This document shows positions 1 through 9,101 of a DNA stretch of 56,755 nucleotides, one piece after another. The notes below the pieces were generated by a model. The model saw nothing but the letters and a program-made list of their open reading frames with translations. It was not told the origin of the DNA and did not search any database. The position numbers were made by a program, and so were the translations under genes. Position 1 is the first letter of the stretch. Each line of letters begins with the position of its first letter. The DNA lies in NCBI GenBank assembly GCA_024280945.1, contig JAMXLO010000125.1, positions 1 to 56,755 on the forward strand, read 5' to 3'. Origin of the DNA: Acetobacteraceae bacterium. Its GTDB lineage: Bacteria; Pseudomonadota; Alphaproteobacteria; Acetobacterales; Acetobacteraceae.

Positions 1-62
1 CGCATCAGGTGATGCAGTACCGGGATGTCGGCTGGGGTGGTTGCGCGGAGGGTGAAGGTCAT
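1..62 (-). CDS. GNAT family N-acetyltransferase (N-terminus only, runs off the left edge)
   Basis: Reading leftward from an ATG at 62, the first 20 codons give MTFTLRATTPADIPVLHHLM. This is the usual opening of a GNAT acetyltransferase: a first beta strand with R-x-A/T-T-P-A-D, then helix 1. The family transfers an acetyl group from acetyl-CoA to amines. The catalytic core lies outside the window, so substrate and completeness cannot be judged. A G-rich Shine-Dalgarno-like stretch lies upstream. The gene follows pdhC in the same direction, 61 bases away, and may be read through from the pdh operon. Confidence 0.6.
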   Translation of the reverse strand, partial: MTFTLRATTPADIPVLHHLM

Positions 63-70
63 GGCGGCGC

Positions 71-111
71 GGCCCCCTCCCCCCGCCCCCCTCCCGCAAG
101 GGGGGGGGGGG
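71..111. other. C-rich tract plus run of 12 G between pdhC and the GNAT gene
   Basis: Bases 73-95 are almost all C and are followed by CGCAA and an unbroken run of twelve G at 100-111. On the minus strand (the direction of pdhC) this can fold as a C/G hairpin with a short TTGC loop. No T tract follows, so it is only a possible terminator or attenuator. The G-rich strand also supplies the ribosome binding site of the GNAT gene. Long homopolymers are prone to slippage and to sequencing error. Confidence 0.35.
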
Positions 112-123
112 TTCTGTGGTGCA

Positions 124-1413
124 TCACAGTAAGAGGCTCAGCGGGTCCTCGACGATGCGCTTGAACTCACGCAGCCAGCGCGCGCCCAGCGCGCCGTCGA
201 CCACGCGATGATCGACACTCAGCGTGCAGGTCATCACCGTCGCAATTGCCAGCGAGTCATTCTTCACAACTGGGCGTTTCTGCCCGGCTGCCACAGCCAG
301 GATCGCGGACTGCGGTGGATTGATGATGGCGGCGAACTCGCTGACGCCGAACATCCCCATATTGGAGATGGAAAAACCGCCACCTTGGAACTCCTCCGGC
401 TTCAGCTTGCCCTCACGCGCGCGACCGGCAAGGTCCTTCATCTCGCGGCTGATGGTCGCAAGCCCCTTCTGATCAGCGCGCCGGATGATCGGCGTGATCA
501 GGCCATCGGGGATTGCCACCGCGACGCTGATGTCGACATCGTCGAACAATGCCATGCCGTCGTCGGTCCATGCCGCGTTGACGGTCGGAACGCGACGCAG
601 AGTGGCAGCACTCGCCTTGATCACCATGTCGTTGATGGTGATCAGATAGGTATCTGGCCCGTCCTTTGGCGATTTCGCGTTGAGATCGCTCAGCAGCCTG
701 ATCAGTGCATCGATCTCCACATCCATCGACACATAGAAATGCGGGATCGTCGACTTGGCCTCGGTCAGCCGACGCGCGATCACCTTCCGCATCGAGCTGT
801 GCGGCACGAGCCGATGCGGCGCGGTTACGGGAACTGCAGGACGCAACGCCGGTGCAGGTGAGGCAGCAGCGGGCTGCGGAGCGGCGGCTGCCGGTTTCTG
901 CAGCGCAGCCTCGATGTCCGCTTTGACGATGCGGCCGTTCGGCCCGCTGCCCCTCAGCGCTGCCAGATCGAGCCCGGCCTGCTTTGCCATCCGCCGCGCC
1001 AGGGGCGATACGAAAATTCGCTCGCCTCCGGCATCGCGACCGTTACCTGCTTGTGGCGCGGGTTCTGCCGGCTTTGCACTGGGCGCCGCATTGGGCGCCG
1101 CATTGGGCGCCATCGTCGGCGCAGCAGCGGGGGCTGGTCGCGGCGCCGGCGCGGACGCCGGCACCGCTTCGCCTTCATCGACCAGAATCGCGATCGGGTC
1201 GTTGACCTTCACGTTCTGCGTCCCATCGGCAATCAGAATCTTGCCCAGCACGCCTTCGTCTACCGCTTCGACCTCCATCGTCGCCTTGTCGGTCTCGATC
1301 TCGGCGATCACGTCGCCGGCGCGAACGTTCTCGCCTTCCTTCTTCAACCAGCGCGACAAGGTGCCTTCGGTCATTGTCGGCGACAGCGCCGGCATCAGGA
1401 TATTGGTCGCCAT
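124..1413 (-). CDS. pdhC: Pyruvate dehydrogenase complex E2, dihydrolipoamide acetyltransferase
   Basis: 429 aa. E2 takes the acetyl group from E1 on its lipoyl arm and passes it to CoA, forming the core of the pyruvate dehydrogenase complex. Visible domains in order: one lipoyl domain (residues 1-75, lipoylated lysine in ETDKATME); an Ala/Pro-rich swinging linker (80-130); a peripheral-subunit-binding domain (about 133-170, beginning [11 protein letters not shown]); and the catalytic acetyltransferase domain ending in the DHRVVDGA active-site motif (H-x-x-x-D-G). The linker contains short in-frame 12-base repeats. It is the last gene of pdhA-pdhB-pdhC, 12 bases after pdhB. The branched-chain or 2-oxoglutarate E2 is less likely because the E1 genes are of pyruvate type. 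Confidence 0.95.
   Translation of the reverse strand: MATNILMPALSPTMTEGTLSRWLKKEGENVRAGDVIAEIETDKATMEVEAVDEGVLGKILIADGTQNVKVNDPIAILVDEGEAVPASAPAPRPAPAAAPTMAPNAAPNAAPSAKPAEPAPQAGNGRDAGGERIFVSPLARRMAKQAGLDLAALRGSGPNGRIVKADIEAALQKPAAAAPQPAAASPAPALRPAVPVTAPHRLVPHSSMRKVIARRLTEAKSTIPHFYVSMDVEIDALIRLLSDLNAKSPKDGPDTYLITINDMVIKASAATLRRVPTVNAAWTDDGMALFDDVDISVAVAIPDGLITPIIRRADQKGLATISREMKDLAGRAREGKLKPEEFQGGGFSISNMGMFGVSEFAAIINPPQSAILAVAAGQKRPVVKNDSLAIATVMTCTLSVDHRVVDGALGARWLREFKRIVEDPLSLLL
1080..1113. repeat. 12-base tandem repeat inside the pdhC linker (about 2.8 copies)
   Basis: The unit TGGGCGCCGCAT occurs at 1080-1091 and 1092-1103, followed by a partial copy to 1113. On the coding strand it encodes [12 protein letters not shown] within the flexible Ala/Pro linker of E2. 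The unit length is a multiple of three, so copy-number change would only alter linker length. Confidence 0.8.
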
Positions 1414-1425
1414 GTGCCGTTCCCC

Positions 1426-2817
1426 TCAGACGATCTTCTTCACGGCATCGACCACCCATTCGGGCTGCGGCAGCGCAAGCTTCTCCAGATTGGCCGCATA
1501 GGGCAGCGGCACATCGACGCCGTGCACACGCACCGGCGGCGCGTCGAGCCAATCGAATGCGTGCTCGATGACCTGCATCGCCACCTCGGCGCCGATGCCG
1601 GCGAATGGCCAGCCTTCCTCCACCGAGACGATACGGTTGGTCTTCTTGACGCTCTCGATCACGGTCGCGGTGTCGAACGGGCGCAGCGAGCGCAGGTTGA
1701 TCACTTCCGCCTCGATGCCCTGTTCCGCCAGCGCCTCAGCTGCCTTCATCGCGACGCCGACCATGATGCTGAAGGCGACGATGGTGACGTGCTGACCAAC
1801 GCGTTCGATCTTGGCGCGGCCGAGGGGCACGATGAACTCTTCGTCCGTCGGGCAATCGAAGGTCTGGCCGTAGAGGATTTCGTTCTCCAGCACGATGACC
1901 GGGTTAGGGTCGCGGACGGCGGCGCGCAGCAGCCCTTTCGCGTCCGCTGACGACCACGGCGCCACCACCTTCAACCCTGGCACATGCGCATACCAACTGG
2001 CGTAGCACTGCGAGTGCTGGGCCGCGACCCGCGCGGCCGCGCCATTGGGACCGCGGAACACGATCGGGCAGCCCATCTGGCCACCTGACATGTACAGCGT
2101 CTTCGCCGCCGAGTTGATGATCTGATCCATCGCCTGCATGGCGAAGTTGAAGGTCATGAACTCGACGATTGGCTTCAATCCGTTCAGCGCGGCACCGACC
2201 GCCATGCCGGTGAAGCCGTGTTCGGTGATCGGCGTGTCGATCACGCGCTTCGGCCCGAATTCGTCCAGCAATCCCTGGCTGATCTTGTAGGCGCCCTGGT
2301 ACTGCGCGACCTCTTCGCCGATCAGGAACACCGTGTCGTCGCGACGCAGCTCCAGCGCCAGTGCGTCGCGCAAGGCCTCGCGCACGGTGATCGGCTTGCT
2401 CGGCCCCCAATCCTTCTCGGGCGCCGGTGCCGCTTCGACCGCGGGTTTGCGTTGGTCCTGCGCACCGCGTTCGGCTATCGCTTTGCTGTCCTCCGCCTCC
2501 GCCGCAATTTTCGGTGCTGCCGGTGCCTCGCGCTTCGGCGGGGGGCCTGCGCTGACGCCTGCCCCCGGGTCCTCACCGTTCGCCGTCAGGACGGCGATCG
2601 GTGTGTTCACCGCGACGCCATCGGTCCCTTCGTCGATCAGTATCTGCGCCAGCTTGCCTTCGTCGACCGCCTCGACCTCCATCGTCGCCTTATCGGTTTC
2701 GATTTCGGCGATCACGTCGCCGGCGCGAACCTCGTCGCCGACATGCTTGAGCCAGCGCGACAGCTTGCCCTCGGTCATCGTCGGCGACAGCGCCGGCATC
2801 AGGATCTGCGTGGACAT
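1426..2817 (-). CDS. pdhB: Pyruvate dehydrogenase E1 component beta subunit with N-terminal lipoyl domain
   Basis: 463 aa. With PdhA this forms the ThDP-dependent E1 that decarboxylates pyruvate and reductively acetylates the lipoyl group. Residues 1-75 are a full lipoyl domain with the ETDKATME lysine motif, closely matching that of the adjacent E2. A linker rich in Ala, Pro and Glu follows (about 80-140), then the transketolase-like beta-subunit fold (VREALRDAL... to the C-terminus). An E1 beta carrying its own lipoyl domain is a known trait of alphaproteobacterial complexes. The gene starts 3 bases after the pdhA stop and ends 12 bases before pdhC, so the three are surely co-transcribed. 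Confidence 0.95.
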   Translation of the reverse strand: MSTQILMPALSPTMTEGKLSRWLKHVGDEVRAGDVIAEIETDKATMEVEAVDEGKLAQILIDEGTDGVAVNTPIAVLTANGEDPGAGVSAGPPPKREAPAAPKIAAEAEDSKAIAERGAQDQRKPAVEAAPAPEKDWGPSKPITVREALRDALALELRRDDTVFLIGEEVAQYQGAYKISQGLLDEFGPKRVIDTPITEHGFTGMAVGAALNGLKPIVEFMTFNFAMQAMDQIINSAAKTLYMSGGQMGCPIVFRGPNGAAARVAAQHSQCYASWYAHVPGLKVVAPWSSADAKGLLRAAVRDPNPVIVLENEILYGQTFDCPTDEEFIVPLGRAKIERVGQHVTIVAFSIMVGVAMKAAEALAEQGIEAEVINLRSLRPFDTATVIESVKKTNRIVSVEEGWPFAGIGAEVAMQVIEHAFDWLDAPPVRVHGVDVPLPYAANLEKLALPQPEWVVDAVKKIV

Positions 2818-2820
2818 CGC

Positions 2821-3834
2821 TCAGTCCTCCAACAGCACGTCGGTCCACAATTCGCGTTCGTCTGGTTCGGGACTGCTCTGCGCGAAGTCGGCTGCCTCCT
2901 GCACCTGCGCCTTCACCTCATCATCGATCTGCTTGAACACCGATTCATCGACGCCCAGTGCTTCCAGGCGATGGCGCGCGCCATCGATCGGATCGTGCTG
3001 CGTGCGCATGGTCTGAATTTCCTCGCGCGTGCGATACCGCGCGGGATCGGACATCGAGTGGCCCCGATAGCGATAGGTCTTGGCTTCGATCAGGAACGGG
3101 CCCTTGCCGGCGCGGCAATGCGCCACCGCCTGGTCACCGGCCTCCTTGACCGCGACCACATCCATGCCGTCCACCTGGATGCTGGGAATGCTCCAGGGCG
3201 CGCCATTCTTAGACAGGTCGCGTGAGGCGGACGCCCGCTCGACATGCGTACCCATGCCATACTTGTTGTTCTCGATCACATAGACGACCGGGAGTTTCAT
3301 GAGCGCGGCGAGGTTGAAGCTTTCGAACACCTGTCCCTGGTTCGACGCGCCTTCACCGAAATACGTTACCGCGACGCGGTCATTGCTGCGGTACCAGTTG
3401 CTGAAAGCAAGGCCTGTCCCAAGGCTCACCTGCGCGCCAACGATGCCGTGTCCGCCAAAGAAATTCTTCTCTTTGCTGAACATGTGCATCGAGCCGCCTT
3501 TGCCGTGCGAGTAGCCTCCCGATCGCCCGGTCAGTTCCGCCATCACCCCGCGAGGGTCCATGCCAGTCGCCAGCATGTGGCCGTGATCGCGATAGGATGT
3601 GATGACCTCGTCGCCCGGGGTCAACGCCATCTGCATGCCGACGACGACAGCTTCCTGGCCGATGTAGAGATGGCAGAAGCCACCGATCAGGCCCATGCCG
3701 TAAAGCTGCCCCGCCTTCTCCTCGAAGCGCCGGATCAGCAGCATGTCGCGATACGCCTGCAACAGGAGTTCCTGATCGACTGAGGTGTCACGGCTCTTGC
3801 CAGTGCGCTTCCTCGTTTCGGCTGCAGTTGCCAT
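2821..3834 (-). CDS. pdhA: Pyruvate dehydrogenase E1 component alpha subunit
   Basis: 337 aa from the ATG at 3834, which has GGGGAG about 7 bases upstream. An in-frame ATG at 3927 would add 31 residues that look non-coding. E1 alpha binds ThDP-Mg and forms the E1 heterotetramer with PdhB. The protein shows RFEEKAGQLYGMGLIGGF, GGHGIVGAQ and the ThDP-binding segment FGEGASNQG ... ENNKYGMGT. The usual GDG of that motif reads G-E-G (Glu161). The phosphorylation-loop region YRYRGHSMSDP is intact. First gene of the pdh operon; the roughly 255 bases upstream presumably hold its promoter, but no clear -35/-10 pair could be assigned. Confidence 0.94.
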   Translation of the reverse strand: MATAAETRKRTGKSRDTSVDQELLLQAYRDMLLIRRFEEKAGQLYGMGLIGGFCHLYIGQEAVVVGMQMALTPGDEVITSYRDHGHMLATGMDPRGVMAELTGRSGGYSHGKGGSMHMFSKEKNFFGGHGIVGAQVSLGTGLAFSNWYRSNDRVAVTYFGEGASNQGQVFESFNLAALMKLPVVYVIENNKYGMGTHVERASASRDLSKNGAPWSIPSIQVDGMDVVAVKEAGDQAVAHCRAGKGPFLIEAKTYRYRGHSMSDPARYRTREEIQTMRTQHDPIDGARHRLEALGVDESVFKQIDDEVKAQVQEAADFAQSSPEPDERELWTDVLLED

Positions 3835-4090
3835 GGGGGCTCCCCGGAGATGCGGCAGGAACCAGAGGTAGCGTCGGGGGGTTGGCTCCCGCAAGCTCAG
3901 GTGCCGTGAAAAATCCTTATGGTGCAATGCAATAGACCGACGTAACCGGAATCTGGTTAAGTAACTGGCACGCCCCCGCTCATCGCGCTCGCCCGGGGCT
4001 CCGTTGCGTACTGAGCGCTTCGCAGGACATCAAGTTGCAGGCGACGATGAGTATTCGCATGGAGATTTCGCCACGGCCGCTCCGGCGCCG

Positions 4091-4624
4091 TCACCAAGGC
4101 GGGGAATGCGCCCAGATGCCGCGTCTCTCGGCCCGCGCGTTGGCCTCTGCGCGCACAAAGTCCTGCTCGCCGGTGGCGGCTCGTGCCCAGCCGGCCGCGA
4201 TGATCGCCAGGTTCAATTCCGCCGCGCGCACCTGACACGCGGCGTAAGCCCGCCCCAGCTCGTCGGCGCCCACGGTGCGGCAAAACACTGGCGCCTCACG
4301 CACCATTGCAGCCAGCGCGTTCGTCGCGGCTGCGCCACAGTCCTCGCCCGAGCAAGACATGCTATGTGACGGCGGATCGACGCCGCGCAGCCGGACCACG
4401 CGCCCGGCGAGGCGCAATGTGCCGGCGTCGATCACGACCACCTGTTCCTGGTCAGCGGTCACCTGCTCGCCCGAACCCGGGCGCGGGGTCTCTCGCCCCG
4501 GCAGCATCGCCAACGACACGCCGGCCGCAGCCGCCAGCCCCGCACCTGTCACGACGGCGACCGCCCTGCCCTCAAGGCGCCGGAAGCCGGAGCGGAAGAT
4601 GCGCCGGGGGTGGTCGAGCGACAC
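4091..4624 (-). CDS. Thermonuclease (SNase-like) family protein, membrane-anchored or secreted
   Basis: 177 aa. A hydrophobic N-terminal segment (about residues 21-42, AVAVVTGAGLAAAAGVSLAM) looks like an anchor or signal. The rest is an SNase OB-fold: VVRLRGVDPPS near residue 80, then CGAAATNAL, ELGRAYAACQV, LNLAIIAAGWA and an Ar-x-x-R-R-G-I-W ending. In active nucleases the first motif reads G-I-D-A-P-E, whose Glu is catalytic; here a Ser stands in its place, while the Arg of the GR motif is present. Catalysis is therefore doubtful. Cysteines around SCSGEDCG and FCR suggest a disulfide-bonded periplasmic protein. Minus strand, downstream of the CoA-transferase gene. Confidence 0.75.
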   Translation of the reverse strand: MSLDHPRRIFRSGFRRLEGRAVAVVTGAGLAAAAGVSLAMLPGRETPRPGSGEQVTADQEQVVVIDAGTLRLAGRVVRLRGVDPPSHSMSCSGEDCGAAATNALAAMVREAPVFCRTVGADELGRAYAACQVRAAELNLAIIAAGWARAATGEQDFVRAEANARAERRGIWAHSPPW

Positions 4625-4709
4625 GGCTCTCCTCCAGTAGCGAAGCCTCGTGCATGCCGCCGCGCCTTCCCCTGGTCAACCAGCGATTGTAGGAGGGGCG
4701 CTCAGGAAT

Positions 4710-5942
4710 TCACCCGAGAGCGCCGTCTCTTCGCAACACCGCTCGATCCGCCTCGCTGAGTTCCAGCCAGTCCGTCAGCACCTCCTCGGTGTGCTGTCCC
4801 AGCACCGGCGAAGACGCGATGCGTGATGGCTTGCCGTCCACTCGCACGGGCCATGCCGGCATCTTGAAGTCGCCATGCACCGGATGGTGCATCACCTGCA
4901 TGATGCCACGCCGCTCGAAGCTCTCGTCGTTCTGCAACTCCATCGTGTCGAGAACAGCGCCCGCCGGAATGCCAGCCGCGCCGATCCGCTGCATCGCCTC
5001 GTGCTTGCTATGCTGGCGCGTCCACTCGGCGATGATTGCATCCACTTCCGGCTCGCGCTGCAGACGGTCCATCGGCGTCGCGTAGCGCGGATCACCGATC
5101 AGGTCCTCCCGGCCGATCAGCTTCAGCAGGCGATCCCAGTGGTCGGGATTGGCCCTGCTGGTCATCAGGTAGACGTAGTCGTTGGGGCCACCGGGCGCGC
5201 ACGGGTAAAGACCCATTGGTGCGTTGTTGACACCAGGAACCTTGTCCCCGCCACGCTGCGCCGGCTTTCCGGTCAGCCCCTGGGTCGCGAAATTGATCCG
5301 CATGTAGTGCAAGATTGCATCCTGCATGGCGACCTGCAGCCTGGCCCCCTGGCCGGTCGCATCGCGCTTGCGCAGCGCGCCCAGAATGGTAATCGCCATC
5401 AGCATCCCGGTGCCGGTGTCGCCCAGTGAGATGCCGGGTCGTGTCGGCGGACCATCGGGTGCGCCGGTGACACTGAATGTGCCCCCGCACGCCTGCGCGA
5501 TCATGTCGAACGCGAGGTTGCTCTCGTACGGGCTACCCTCGCCGAAGCCTTTGACCTGCGCGTAGATGATGCGCGGATTCAAATCGCGCACCACGTCATA
5601 GCCAAGACCCAGCCGCTCGATCGTGCCGGGCGCGTAGTTCTCCACGCAGACATCGGCCTTGCGCAGCATGTCCTTGACCAACTCCAGGCCGCGCGGTGAT
5701 TTCAGGTTCAGCGTGATGGACTTCTTGTTCGCGTTGAACACGTGGAAATAGTACGGATCGTCGTCGGGCTGCCCGGGCCGTAGCCGCCGTCCTGGATCGC
5801 CCATCCTGGGATTCTCGATCTTCACCACCTCGGCACCAAGCCAGGCGAGTGCCTCGGTGCAGGAGGGACCGGCTTCAAACTGGGTGAAGTCGACGATGCG
5901 AACCCCGGCGAGAAGATCGAAGGCGGCGGTGTTGTCCTGCAT
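4710..5942 (-). CDS. CaiB/BaiF family (class III) CoA-transferase
   Basis: 410 aa, normal length for the family. These enzymes move CoA between carboxylic acids through an aspartyl-CoA thioester. Family features: GVRIVDFTQFEAGPSCTEALAWLGAEVVKIENP at the start (nucleotide-binding part of the interlocked fold), NKKSITLNLKSPRGLEL, GLGYDVVRDLNPRIIY, and the catalytic Asp in GISLGDTGTGM. Substrates cannot be read from sequence; formyl-CoA:oxalate, carnitine and alpha-methylacyl-CoA racemase-like members all share this frame. It stands 60 bases downstream of the CYTH-CHAD gene on the same strand with no obvious pathway partner nearby. Confidence 0.9.
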   Translation of the reverse strand: MQDNTAAFDLLAGVRIVDFTQFEAGPSCTEALAWLGAEVVKIENPRMGDPGRRLRPGQPDDDPYYFHVFNANKKSITLNLKSPRGLELVKDMLRKADVCVENYAPGTIERLGLGYDVVRDLNPRIIYAQVKGFGEGSPYESNLAFDMIAQACGGTFSVTGAPDGPPTRPGISLGDTGTGMLMAITILGALRKRDATGQGARLQVAMQDAILHYMRINFATQGLTGKPAQRGGDKVPGVNNAPMGLYPCAPGGPNDYVYLMTSRANPDHWDRLLKLIGREDLIGDPRYATPMDRLQREPEVDAIIAEWTRQHSKHEAMQRIGAAGIPAGAVLDTMELQNDESFERRGIMQVMHHPVHGDFKMPAWPVRVDGKPSRIASSPVLGQHTEEVLTDWLELSEADRAVLRRDGALG

Positions 5943-6002
5943 GATCGGCTGCTCCTGGGAATACGTTTCGCCGCCAAGGCTGCCACAACTAGCGGTCGCC
6001 GG

Positions 6003-7451
6003 TCACTCCCAGAACGCCTGCAGCCGATGGAAGCGCTCCCAGGCACGATCAATCCGGCCACGTGTCTTTTGGCTGCCGCCACCAACGAACCCAAGCACAA
6101 GTCCGGTGGCGAACGCATGGCTTCCATTGGGCAGTTCGCCGAGCAGGTGCTGCGCGACTGCGCCATCGTTCAGCTTACCAAGGCAATCCTGCAGGCGAGA
6201 TAGTCTGCGCAGGAAACGATGTGTTGCCTTGCCGGGATACATCGACGCGAAGATTTCCGCCGTGTAGCGCAGCCGTTTGGCCTGGAGACGGATCGCGTGC
6301 AGCGCGGCCGGGTCCAAAGTGGACAGGCGGTCATCGATCTCGGCGAGCCGACCGTGGCGTTTTCCAAGCGTCTGCGCGGCGAACTCCCGCAGCGGCATGG
6401 CCGGTTCCGTGGCCTCAACCGGCGGAATGCCAACCGGTCCGATTGCCAGGCAGGCAAGCTCGATGCCCAGGCGGCGGAAGTCGGCACCCGCCAGATATCG
6501 CTGCAATTCCTCATGGCAGGCGCGGCGTCGCCGTTCCGCTGCGGCCAGCAGTCGCTCCAGCCGCCGCTCCGCCGCAAACGCCGCACGGGCGGGAACCGCC
6601 GTCTCGGTTACAAACACATCCCAGTCCCGCGCCGGCGCCAATTTCGCGGCGAGCGCCTTCAGACCCTTGTCTGCCACGGCAATTTCCGTCGACGCCAGGG
6701 CGGGACGGAAAACCTTTATGGCCGAGCGAAGCCGGCGCACGGCAACGCGCATCTGGTGCACCGGCTCCGGCCCCGCCCGACTGGCCGCCGCGTCCGGCGC
6801 GAGCTGGAGTATGATGTCGCTCAGATGGCCGACGACGTGGGCAAATGCCTCCGCGATCGACAGGCCATCCGGCAACTCGGGGGCGCCTTCCCGGCGCGGC
6901 GGGCCGGTCACGCCAGTCGCGACCGCGAAAGCCTCTGCCGCAAGACTGATAGGCGGGACAGCAATGCAAAGAGCACCCGTCAGCGCCAGCGCCAGCGCCT
7001 GGACCGGCGCAGCATCACCTTCCAGCCAGAGGCGGTTGATCGGTTGTCGGGCAACGACACTGCGAACCTCGCCGGTCAGCAAGGTCATGTTGATCGGCCC
7101 CTGCGGGGTGACGAGGTTGACTGCGCTTTCGCGTCCCTCGAGCGCCGCCACTGGCAACAGCGGATCCGGCAGCGCGCGACCAAGCCCTGTCGCTGTCCTG
7201 GCACTGGCCAGCACGGGTGCGCGGGAGCCCGGCGGCCAGGGAAGCGAATTGGGCCGCAGCCGCTCGAGCCGCCATTCGGTGCGGCGCTCCGCCAGCGCAA
7301 GTCCTTGCCCAGCCAGCGCACGCTCCGGGCTGTCGTGCCAGACGATCTTCACCGCCCGGCTGCGCGACTTGCCGGACTTCAGCGGCGCCAGCAGCTTGAG
7401 CCGGGGCAGTCGCGGGGCGTCGTCCGGGTCCAGACGCAGCTTCAGCTCCAT
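6003..7451 (-). CDS. CYTH and CHAD domain-containing protein
   Basis: 482 aa. The N-terminal ~200 residues form a CYTH (triphosphate tunnel) domain beginning MELKLRL, with alternating charged strands such as EWRLERL. The C-terminal ~280 residues form a CHAD domain: helical, with conserved His and Arg (VHQMRVAVRRLRSAIKVF, and later LHAIRLQAKRLRYTAEIF). CHAD domains are known to bind polyphosphate, and CYTH proteins often hydrolyse triphosphates, so a role in polyphosphate metabolism or granule association is likely but inferred. It lies only 4 bases after the SixA-like phosphatase gene, so the two form an operon; a PHA synthase, another granule-related gene, is encoded 1.1 kb away. Confidence 0.88.
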   Translation of the reverse strand: MELKLRLDPDDAPRLPRLKLLAPLKSGKSRSRAVKIVWHDSPERALAGQGLALAERRTEWRLERLRPNSLPWPPGSRAPVLASARTATGLGRALPDPLLPVAALEGRESAVNLVTPQGPINMTLLTGEVRSVVARQPINRLWLEGDAAPVQALALALTGALCIAVPPISLAAEAFAVATGVTGPPRREGAPELPDGLSIAEAFAHVVGHLSDIILQLAPDAAASRAGPEPVHQMRVAVRRLRSAIKVFRPALASTEIAVADKGLKALAAKLAPARDWDVFVTETAVPARAAFAAERRLERLLAAAERRRRACHEELQRYLAGADFRRLGIELACLAIGPVGIPPVEATEPAMPLREFAAQTLGKRHGRLAEIDDRLSTLDPAALHAIRLQAKRLRYTAEIFASMYPGKATHRFLRRLSRLQDCLGKLNDGAVAQHLLGELPNGSHAFATGLVLGFVGGGSQKTRGRIDRAWERFHRLQAFWE

Positions 7452-7455
7452 GCGT

Positions 7456-7980
7456 TCAGACCGCAGACTCCGCCAGGGTCTTCGGAGTCAAAAAACGCAC
7501 CAGCCTGGTTCCCCCGGAATCGAGTTGCTCCCAGCGCGTGCCGACCGAAAACTCCGCAAGCGCCGCGGTCGGAAAGCCGGCGAGCAGGCGGCGCTTGATC
7601 TCGCTGTCGGCAGAACTGGCGGCGAGCTGTGCGGCAAGTTCCTGCATGCCCGGATTGTGACCGATCAACATGACGCTGCGGACCGTTTCGTTCACCTCCC
7701 GCAGCAGCGCGAGCATTTGCTCAGCGGTCGCGAGGTAAAGCGCCTCGATCGACTCTATCAGCGGCGTCTCTTCCCACGGTTCCAGTGCTGCGAGTGTCTC
7801 GTGCACGCGGCGAGCAGGAGAGATCAGCACCATGTCAGGAATCAGACCAAGATCGATGATCGCCTGGCGCATGCAAGCCGCAGCGCGATGTCCGCGCTTG
7901 TTTAACGGCCGGTCACGGTCCTCCAGTTTCGGATCGTCCCACGACGACTTGGCGTGACGCAGAAGCAGGAGTTGATGCAT
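7456..7980 (-). CDS. SixA-like histidine phosphatase family protein
   Basis: 174 aa. The histidine phosphatase signature LLLRHAKSSW sits at the N-terminus with the phospho-acceptor His, followed by DRDRPLNKRG and the second catalytic His in MLIGHNPGM. RHAKS with a compact single domain is typical of SixA, which dephosphorylates phosphohistidine on histidine kinases or on the PTS protein NPr. Other alphaproteobacterial members have unknown substrates. It is immediately upstream of the CYTH-CHAD gene (4-base gap), a pairing that hints at a shared phosphate-related role. Confidence 0.88.
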   Translation of the reverse strand: MHQLLLLRHAKSSWDDPKLEDRDRPLNKRGHRAAACMRQAIIDLGLIPDMVLISPARRVHETLAALEPWEETPLIESIEALYLATAEQMLALLREVNETVRSVMLIGHNPGMQELAAQLAASSADSEIKRRLLAGFPTAALAEFSVGTRWEQLDSGGTRLVRFLTPKTLAESAV

Positions 7981-8013
7981 GCCACCATCCTGCCACGCCG
8001 CGAGCCCGATTGG

Positions 8014-8505
8014 CTAATGGCGCGAGCCGGTGGCCTGCGCGGTTCGTACGACTGACGTGCAGGCAACCACCTCCATCGGCTGAGGCAATTGCTTGCTGGT
8101 CGCATAGACTGACAAGTCGGTGGACTTGGTCAGCGCCAGGACCTCAGTGAACAGGCCAACGTTTTGCTGGCAGAACAGGGTCCCTTGCCGGATACCGTTC
8201 TCTGACTGGGTATTGGCAAGGCCGGTGATATAGTCGTCGTGCGCGTGTTGCGCGCGCCCGCCGGACACACGGGCAAAGTAGGCATGCAGTGCACGCTCCT
8301 GCGCGACCAGTTCGCCGCGGAACCGCTGGACGAAGTCATTGTAGCGGTCCTGCTGACTGCAGGTGATGGCAGTCACCATCAGCTTGCTCTTTAGCCCGGC
8401 GACGTCGAAAGCGGTAACGTCCGCCGGCCTGGCGCACGGTTCGGCAAGTGCCATTCCTCCGGAAAGCAGGCCCGTGGCCAGCAGTGACAGCGACAGCATG
8501 CGCAT
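8014..8505 (-). CDS. Hypothetical secreted protein
   Basis: 163 aa from the ATG at 8505, which has a GGGGG stretch about 8 bases upstream; ATGs at 8499 and 8532 are alternatives. The N-terminus is a clear Sec signal peptide (MRMLSLSLLATGLLSGGMALAE, cleavage after ALA). The mature part has four cysteines (PCARPAD, ITCSQQD, LFCQQN, VACTSV), consistent with a disulfide-bonded periplasmic protein, and a mostly helical composition (YNDFVQRFRGELVAQERAL). No enzyme motif was recognised. It stands alone upstream of the sixA-like gene on the same strand. Confidence 0.7.
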   Translation of the reverse strand: MRMLSLSLLATGLLSGGMALAEPCARPADVTAFDVAGLKSKLMVTAITCSQQDRYNDFVQRFRGELVAQERALHAYFARVSGGRAQHAHDDYITGLANTQSENGIRQGTLFCQQNVGLFTEVLALTKSTDLSVYATSKQLPQPMEVVACTSVVRTAQATGSRH

Positions 8506-8662
8506 GCGACGAACCCCCGAATCCGCCGGCATTATCGCCGGGTTATGGGGCGAATCTGCCCGGTTGGGGTTACGACAGCAAGCCGAACGCGCACATGTTC
8601 GCAGCAGGCGGTCAAAATGACGGCAGGCTGTGGCCGTTGTGCCTCGCGCCGGAAAGGCGCCG

Positions 8663-8857
8663 TCAGGTTTCGAGGGCTTGGTTCGTTTTCTCTTCCTGCC
8701 CGCGCTCGTCGGCCAGTGCCTCGTAGCGATCAGCGAGCCTCAGCAAGGCCGGCACGGTCGCCACCATCCGCGCGCCTCTCGCCATTTGGCGAAACTGCGC
8801 TGCACGGGCGCGCAATTCCTCGGCAGAGCGCGGCAGATCATACTTCTCCTGTCCCAA
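8663..8857 (-). CDS. Small conserved hypothetical protein
   Basis: 64 aa and strongly charged: PRSAEELRARAAQFRQMARGARMVATVPALLRLADRYEAL in overview, one or two amphipathic helices with regular R/E/A/L spacing. Short proteins of this pattern (an S-A-E-E-L-R start and an L-x-x-L-A-x-x-Y-E-x-L-A end) are common in alphaproteobacteria without known function. No signal or membrane segment. The helix pattern and neighbouring minus-strand genes support it being real, but it is short and its ribosome binding site is weak. Confidence 0.55.
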   Translation of the reverse strand: MGQEKYDLPRSAEELRARAAQFRQMARGARMVATVPALLRLADRYEALADERGQEEKTNQALET

Positions 8858-9101
8858 TTTTTGGTCCTATCTCTGTACTACGGGAAAAGACAACTCGTGG
8901 CTGCAGGAGACTACCCGCCAGGTTGCCCAAACGTTAATGCCGCATTCACGACGGAGTGCGATTGCGCACAGCGGCGCCCCGCGGCTCATCCGGCGGGCTT
9001 CAACACGTGGCTGATCAGTTCAGCTTAGGGAGATGATGGTCGGGCCAACCGTGCGGGGGCGAAGCACCTGACCATCCGGTGGCAGGCGCCGCTTCCCCCG
9101 T

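Noticed and set aside
1051-1950. 299-codon open frame on the plus strand
   Set aside because: Opposite pdhC/pdhB; no family similarity.
6277-7905. 542-codon open frame on the plus strand
   Set aside because: Lies opposite the CYTH-CHAD and SixA-like genes, is rich in Arg/Ser/Ala and has no family similarity; a mirror effect of GC-rich codons.
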